Shown in pieces: positions 59,847 through 64,000 of a stretch of DNA of 64,000 nt (the first letter of the stretch is position 1; every line of letters starts with the position of its first letter). The DNA is from Choanephora cucurbitarum. Lineage: Eukaryota > Mucoromycota > Mucoromycetes > Mucorales > Choanephoraceae. The notes beneath the pieces were generated by a model, which saw only the letters and a program-made list of their open reading frames with translations, was not told the origin of the DNA and made no database searches. Where the stretch lies: contig JAIWNI010000017.1 of assembly GCA_025331435.1 (NCBI GenBank), positions 310,001-374,000 on the forward strand, given 5' to 3'. A program made the translations under genes and the position numbers.

Positions 59847-60664
59847 ATGGCATTTGAAATTAGCGTCATGCTGGATATGCTGCCATATTTTGGATTTTCT
59901 TTAAACGTTATTGTACAGCATCAGCAGCCACCACGATATGCTGATTTGATTGACAAGATTAAGCAACGTTTAATGATGGTAGCTTCATTGTTAATTATGA
60001 ATAACATAATTGAGCTCTTGACTAATAAAATAAACACTAGTACCGTAATACACATGAAGAATACGATATGGTAATAGAAAAGAATGATTCCTGCTGTTTT
60101 CGAGTTCATAATGATGCTGACCTACGTCGAGTGTTTGAGTCAATCACGGAAAAAGATCAGCTAGAAATCAGACTGAAAGAAAAAAGGGTAGTGCCGTTAA
60201 TAAAGCCTACTGTTATTCGAGCCAGATCAGCACAAAAGGTACTCATTCGAAAAGATTCAGGTATCAGTCTTGAAGACCATAAACTGCCTCCACTTACCCA
60301 TACGCTTCCGTCTGTCCCAATTCAGCTACCAAGTATATCCTCATTCTTGATGGCTGATCCACAGTGTGCACCTAGTACACTTTCATCTAATCCTTCCAGT
60401 CACTCCTCGCATCGCAAACACAAAAGAACTCGGGGTCATAACGTGCCTCATCAGGCCCAGCAGCCCTATATGTGTCACCACATTGATTCTAATACAGGCA
60501 AAATGTGTTGTCAAGCATTTCGCAGATCATATGACCTGTCAAGACACCAATCTATCCATCTTAAGAATCGTCCACTCTGTCGATGCCATACATGTGGCAA
60601 AAAGTTTACAAGGCTAGACGCGCTCAGAAGGCATCAAAGAATACAAGGACATCATACTGCATGA
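59847..60664 (+). CDS. PB1-like domain plus two C2H2 zinc fingers
   Basis: Two exons, 59847-59978 and 60041-60664, joined in phase 0; the intron has GTAGCT, GACTAAT and CACTAG. The product has 251 residues. The junction creates a continuous PB1-like fold: FSLNVIVQHQQPPRYADLID, KIKQRLMM|YRNTHEEYDMVI, then FRVHNDADLRRVFESI, where the NDADL acidic patch mimics the PB1 DxDL/sDeDL motif. The C-terminus has one atypical finger (CHHIDSNTGKMCCQAFRRSYDLSRHQSIH, a C-x-long-C spacing) and one standard finger (CRCHTCGKKFTRLDALRRHQRIQGH). A basic stretch RKHKRTRGH precedes them. PB1 domains mediate protein pairing in Nox, polarity and autophagy complexes, so this may be a regulator tethered by partner binding. 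The upstream edge of the first exon is less certain. Confidence 0.8.
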
Positions 60665-61041
60665 AATGGTAAGGCTTTTCTCTCTTTTTCTCCTTAAAGG
60701 TCTCTGTATGTAGCAACGGCTGGACTGTTCTGTTACATTTATATATATGTTTAAATACATAGCCCAAAAATAAAACTGAGGACTTTTTACCACTCTTCTC
60801 GCTGGAGCAATCAATGCATAAGATCTATATGATTGTCATTGCTTTACCTTTCATTTTCTGAAGTTATCTTATTGTTCAATAATAAGGAAGATAAAGAAAC
60901 TGGCCGCGCAAAATTAAACTATGGCCCATACCAAGCAAGTAACCAAAACAGAAGAATCGACGTTATAAGCGAAATGGAACCAGCTGTTCTACTCTATTCT
61001 TGCTTTCTTTTTTTTATTTACAAAATCGATGTCAATTCTAT
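60665..61041. other. Shared 3' interval, zinc-finger and Emi1-like genes
   Basis: 377 bp between two convergent stop codons. AT-rich with no gene; the plus-strand open frame 60833-61132 runs into the Emi1-like coding region on the other strand and is a shadow. Confidence 0.45.
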
Positions 61042-61495
61042 CTATTGCTTAGCTTCCCACACTTCTTCAGAACTACGTCCCTGCTTCTTTACTGCTTCTT
61101 TAGCTGCTTTTCTTTCACGGAGCATGGCCTAACGACACTGTGTTAAGACAAAAAAGAAGAAGACTTTATAATGTTCATTTTTGCTTACATCGGCTACATC
61201 GACAGGTTTTGTTTTAGTCTTTAAGCAGAACTTAAAATCGTCCCATTTGCCTGAACAATCTTTCTTGGTACCATATCGATAGTAATTAGTAGCTTGTGAG
61301 CTTAAGGCTATAATCAAATCGAAGCTTAGCAAAGGCTCAAATTGACAAGAATGCAATTTGCTTACTATAGCACTGAAAGAAGGCATCAAAAGTTTGAGAT
61401 GCACTGCAAGTTTCGCGATCTGTCCTCTTTTCTTTTTCTATTTCTTGGAAGAAGGCATGTGTGTCTTCATCGTGATGATCAGTGGTTGTTGACAT
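61042..61495 (-). CDS. Emi1-like DUF3128 mitochondrial protein
   Basis: Three exons: 61495-61366, 61307-61189 and 61128-61042; 111 residues; phases agree. The core RETCSASQTFDAFFQCYTLS, then NYYRYGTKKDCSGKWDDFKFCLKTK, matches DUF3128/Emi1: a conserved Cys pair (CSASQTFDAFFQC, CX11C), the YYRYG motif, and CSGKWDDFKFC (CX9C). Emi1 in yeast is a small intermembrane-space-type protein linked to respiration and early meiotic gene induction. The tail is Lys/Glu-rich (AMLRERKAAKEAVKKQGR). The start ATG lies 18 bp from the beginning of a Tc1-like terminal repeat, so the promoter and leader of this gene may lie in repeat-derived DNA. Confidence 0.88.
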
Positions 61496-61512
61496 GATGT
61501 GTTGAGCTTATA

Positions 61513-61605
61513 CAGTCAAACCTATGAAATCTGGCGTTTTGTAAAAAAAAAAAGACCAAAATCGAAAAATGAATGGCAGAAGCCAAAAAAAAAAATAAAG
61601 TAAAA
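61513..61605 (+). repeat. Tc1-like terminal repeat, copy 2
   Basis: After TA it begins CAGTCAAACCTATGAAATC, then TGGCGTTTTGTAAAAA, AAAAATGAATGGC and AAAGTAAAA, matching the order and spacing of the copy at 36484 with many substitutions. It sits directly upstream of the Emi1-like ATG. Confidence 0.6.
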
Positions 61606-62607
61606 TTTTAGTGAGAAAAAGTAAATACTTTGGAACTGTGATCTGCCTTTGTTCTCTCAATTGCGCCAGCAGCTTGCCTATGTCCCCTAAGCTTCAGTCA
61701 TATGACTGGGAAACGGATTAGGATGTGGAGGCCGTCGTTGCCGTTTGTTGATGTTTGGTTCTTAACTGCTTTTGTTCTCTCAATTGCAACAGCAGTATAT
61801 TCATCCTTTAGACTTCAACCTTCTAGTTGGGAAATTAGCTTTCACCTATTTTCCCAACTACCTGTCTTCTTGCTGGAGCTGCTATTTCTATAATGCATTC
61901 AGAGGTTATATTTGCAAGCTCGCTCAACGCTAAAAGTATAGGAAGTTCGAAATTCTTTTGGTCTACTCAGACAGCAATACAGATCAACTCTAAAAAGATA
62001 AACAAGCAAATCATTTTGCAAGAAATAAAAAACAGATTAGCCTTAGCCCAAATTTCTGTGCAGAGGCTTCTAAAGACCCTCATTGTCCTTTTTTTTTATT
62101 AAAGCATACATTGTGCTGCATCGTACTACAACATGAAAGAAAAGAACTTATGAGCTTATATGCTGTCACTGTTCTCTGACTTATGCTTTAGTGAGACACA
62201 GATAATGGTACATTGTTTTTTCTGATTTATAAGGAAAAAGAAAGGAAGGCAAAAGGAGTGAAAAAGAAAAGCATTTTTACTAAACACGCTTTGGAGAAAG
62301 CAAGGTATGTGGCAAGTTGTCGCATAGTTTTTCAAAGTGTCAATCTGCTCTTACTTTTCGCCCAGAAAAATACAAGCTTGAGCATTTTTGTCGAAGACAA
62401 AAGCAATCCAAATAAAGATTATAAATATTTTTTTTTATAATTATTAGACCAAGCAAGCTTACTCCATCCAACCTTTTTGCCAAATCACCAACGGCTATTG
62501 AGTTCTTCCGCAGCTCGGTATTGAAGAAAGAATACATGACTTTAAGGGCAGCTAGGCTTGTATATTTTGTGATAGACTTGCTCCTTCTGCTCGAAGCATA
62601 GCATGTA
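61606..62607. other. Intergenic region with degenerate duplication
   Basis: About 1 kb between the Tc1-like repeat at 61513 and the deleted Tc1 element. It contains a degenerate direct duplication (61630-61835). On the minus strand 62340-62607 carries a protein-like frame (FFNTELRKNSIAVGDLAK) of unknown origin that runs up to the Tc1 insertion point. Confidence 0.45.
61630..61835. repeat. Degenerate ~122-bp tandem duplication
   Basis: Two related halves share TTTGTTCTCTCAATTGC, CAGCAG, a CTTCA block and TGGGAAA in the same order: 61630-61713 and 61753-61835. The spacing between matching blocks is about 122 bp. Confidence 0.65.
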
Positions 62608-62633
62608 CAGTGGGGTTGCAAAAAATAAGATAG
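62608..62633 (+). repeat. Left terminal inverted repeat of Tc1 element
   Basis: Starts CAGTGGGGTTGCAAAAAATA and continues AAGATA; pairs with 63175-63200. Similarity continues less perfectly for about 15 bp more. Confidence 0.95.
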
Positions 62634-62649
62634 ATTTTTAAATTTTCGC

Positions 62650-63098
62650 AAAATCTAAATCACCTTCTTCCAGTCTTTCGCTATTCAGTGCTTGTACTTT
62701 CTAGCAAATTCGTGCCTTCTTCTTCGGTGGAAGGCATTCAAGAATGGCTTCTTCTGTGCTACTCGGCTTATGTAACACATTCTATGCAATGCATGACGAA
62801 CGGTGTCCCTGTGAACCTTGACAGGCAAAGAGGACGTCAATTCAGCTAAAGTTGCTCTCCTGTTGAGCACAATGACCTGCTTGAGAGATTTCAAAGCTCT
62901 GAAAGTGAGTTTTTTAGGTCTTCCAGGTCCTTTAACACGAACTGTCGTACCTTGCAATTTTTGTCTTCTCAAGAGTGTGTAGACGCTGGCCAGTTTTACA
63001 CCTGCAGCCCTTGAAATCTGCTAAGCTTTCATACCATTCTGTTCTAATCTAGCAACAAGACGTTTTTATGCATCAGTTAAGTGGGTTCTTTGAGCCAT
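62650..63098 (-). pseudogene. Tc1 transposase N-terminal fragment
   Basis: Starts at ATG 63098 (MAQRTHLTDA) and shows the paired-type helix-turn-helix region of Tc1 transposases: LVARLEQNGMKA, ISRAAGVKLASVYTLL, GPGRPKKLTFRAL (GRPRK-like hook), LAELTSSLPVKVHRDTVRHAL and HRRRRHEFARKYKH. There are in-frame stops after LTDA and after NGMKA, and another after KYKH, where DWxxVIWSDE of the catalytic domain should begin (IAKDWKKVI is visible). The rest of the DDE domain is absent, replaced by the terminal repeat. Inactive. Confidence 0.9.
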
Positions 63099-63174
63099 GT
63101 TGATATAAAAAAGAGATAAAGGGGATCAATCATTCCATGCATTGTCAACAAATTTGAGACGGAAATTTAAATTT

Positions 63175-63200
63175 TTATCTTATTTTTTGCAACCCCACTG
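63175..63200 (-). repeat. Right terminal inverted repeat of Tc1 element
   Basis: Reverse complement of the left end over 26 bp with no mismatch that I can see. Confidence 0.95.
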
Positions 63201-63849
63201 TGTGATGATGGGGGATTTCAATGTGGTAAGCCAAATGGGGTGTCTGTAAGCCATACAGGCATTACCCATTTGGACACCACTTGTACCCTCTGAACACATC
63301 TCCCAAATAGAATGGTGTAGCGAAACACAAGTTACATCCTACCACTGTTATAAATTTAAGTTTTCGTATATTTAAATAAAAGTGCCTTTTTTCCCCATTT
63401 TTGAAATAAAAAAAGATAATCTCCCCTTTGTCGTTAGAAAGGTGGAATTATAGTCAAGAAAGATAATAAGCGAGAATTTTATAAGTCGTTAGGTAAATTC
63501 AGATCCCGATACAACAACTGTACAAGTTGAAAGATGTTGAATTAGGACACACTTTTTCTTTTTTTTCTCTTTTTTACTTTCCTTCCCAATTCAATTACTC
63601 TGTGATCAACTTGTCCTGGATCTATGTTACACTTAGATCATTTTTCTTATAAATATCATCCTGATTAACTACTTCTTTCTTTTTCTCTTTGGGAAACTTA
63701 AAAATACTTAAGAGAATTAGAAAAAGTAAGTTGATATAACATAAATCTATCTTTACTATTTCATATATTAACCAAATAAAAGCTGCTATTATTATTACAA
63801 AAGTCGTTGACTTCAAGCACGTTAATTTCTATCTCAAGCTGTTTCCCAA
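63201..63849. other. Repeat-flanking DNA with possible LINE scrap
   Basis: Just right of the Tc1 element, plus-strand 63204-63240 reads MMGDFNVVSQMG, like the GDFN motif of LINE endonucleases, then a stop. An inverted repeat CCAAATGGG/CCCATTTGG occurs at 63231-63239 and 63265-63273. The rest is AT-rich with no gene. Confidence 0.35.
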
Positions 63850-64000
63850 ACAAAAGTCACTAGTTCTGACATATTTCAAAGTGCTGAATGGGATTCAAAT
63901 CCGGACTCTGAGTTGGCAAAAAATTGAACCCCTTCGTCATATAATGGCTGTCCAGTTACATGCCAAAACCTCAATATGACGCGAAGCTCCATTTTTCTCG
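63850..64000 (-). pseudogene. Tc1-type transposase C-terminal relic (runs off the edge)
   Basis: On the minus strand, one frame reads FLPTQSPDLNPIQHFE, matching the Tc1 catalytic-domain motif (W)PAQSPDLNPIE that precedes the last acidic catalytic residue. Just upstream in another frame is NGASRHIE, like the DNA(P/S)xH motif. At least one frameshift lies between them. The element continues beyond the window and differs from the deleted one at 62608. Confidence 0.78.

Larger units (their letters stand above)
62608..63200 (-). mobile_element. Internally deleted Tc1/mariner element (593 bp)
   Basis: Bounded by inverted repeats that begin CAGTGGGGTTGCAAAAAATA on both strands. Left flank is TA; right flank is TG, so the TA target duplication has decayed by one base or was imperfect. 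The interior keeps only the N-terminal DNA-binding part of a transposase, broken by stops; the DDE catalytic part is missing. It cannot move by itself but could be moved by an intact relative. Confidence 0.93.

Noticed and set aside
63231..63273. Inverted repeat right of the Tc1 element
   Set aside because: Only nine paired bases with a long loop and no flanking target duplication; too weak to call a separate element or terminator.
1..64000. tRNA, rRNA, CRISPR, integrated virus or organellar inserts
   Set aside because: I looked for T-arm GGTTCGAATC-type strings, regular spaced repeats and viral gene hallmarks. GTTCGAA strings at about 36330, 36655, 36815 and 57888 lack the rest of a tRNA fold.

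Overview
The window is nuclear DNA from an early-diverging filamentous fungus, almost certainly a Mucorales (Mucoromycota) species. The DNA is AT-rich, introns are short (mostly 50-80 nt, GT..AG, often with a CTAAT/CTGAC-like branch site), and there is a CotH spore-coat-type surface protein, an ELO fatty-acid elongase, a DUF4112 protein and a Slo/BK-type potassium channel. No bacterial or organellar sequence is seen. I rebuilt 22 protein-coding genes by joining reading frames at splice sites with phase checked at each junction.

Left third (1-22 kb): a PP4R1-like HEAT phosphatase subunit (5' cut by the edge), bleomycin hydrolase, a 58-aa membrane micro-protein, a fatty-acid elongase, a TFIIIC WD40 subunit, a 26-copy TTTTA microsatellite, a DUF4112 membrane protein, a Crz1-like C2H2 factor with two perfect CArG boxes upstream, N-myristoyltransferase, and the convergent respiratory pair Rcf2 / complex I NDUFA8.

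Middle (22-41.5 kb): a Pho80-type cyclin, an OPT oligopeptide transporter, a gene-poor 3.8-kb stretch, an Asn/Ser-rich single-pass membrane protein facing a GPI-type CotH protein, ribosomal protein L5 (uL18), and a basic coiled-coil protein sharing RPL5's promoter interval.

Right third (41.5-64 kb): a large many-exon Slo/BK-type K+ channel, a Pap1/AP-1-like bZIP factor, an eisosome Pil1/Lsp1 protein, a DENN-domain Rab GEF carrying a C1-like zinc-binding insert, a PB1-like plus C2H2 factor, and an Emi1 (DUF3128) mitochondrial protein. The last 2.5 kb is transposon territory: a 593-bp deleted Tc1/mariner element with clear inverted ends, a second Tc1 transposase relic at the edge, a possible LINE endonuclease scrap, and a repeat with a Tc1-like end that also occurs upstream of CotH.

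The genes do not form one cluster or pathway. They are ordinary housekeeping, signalling and surface genes, often convergent with short 3' gaps. No tRNA, rRNA, CRISPR or integrated virus was recognised. The most unusual items are the BK-type channel, the PB1-C2H2 and DENN-C1 architectures, the CArG pair, stop-free introns of length 3n, a myristoylation-type N-terminus on bleomycin hydrolase, and the transposon remnants.
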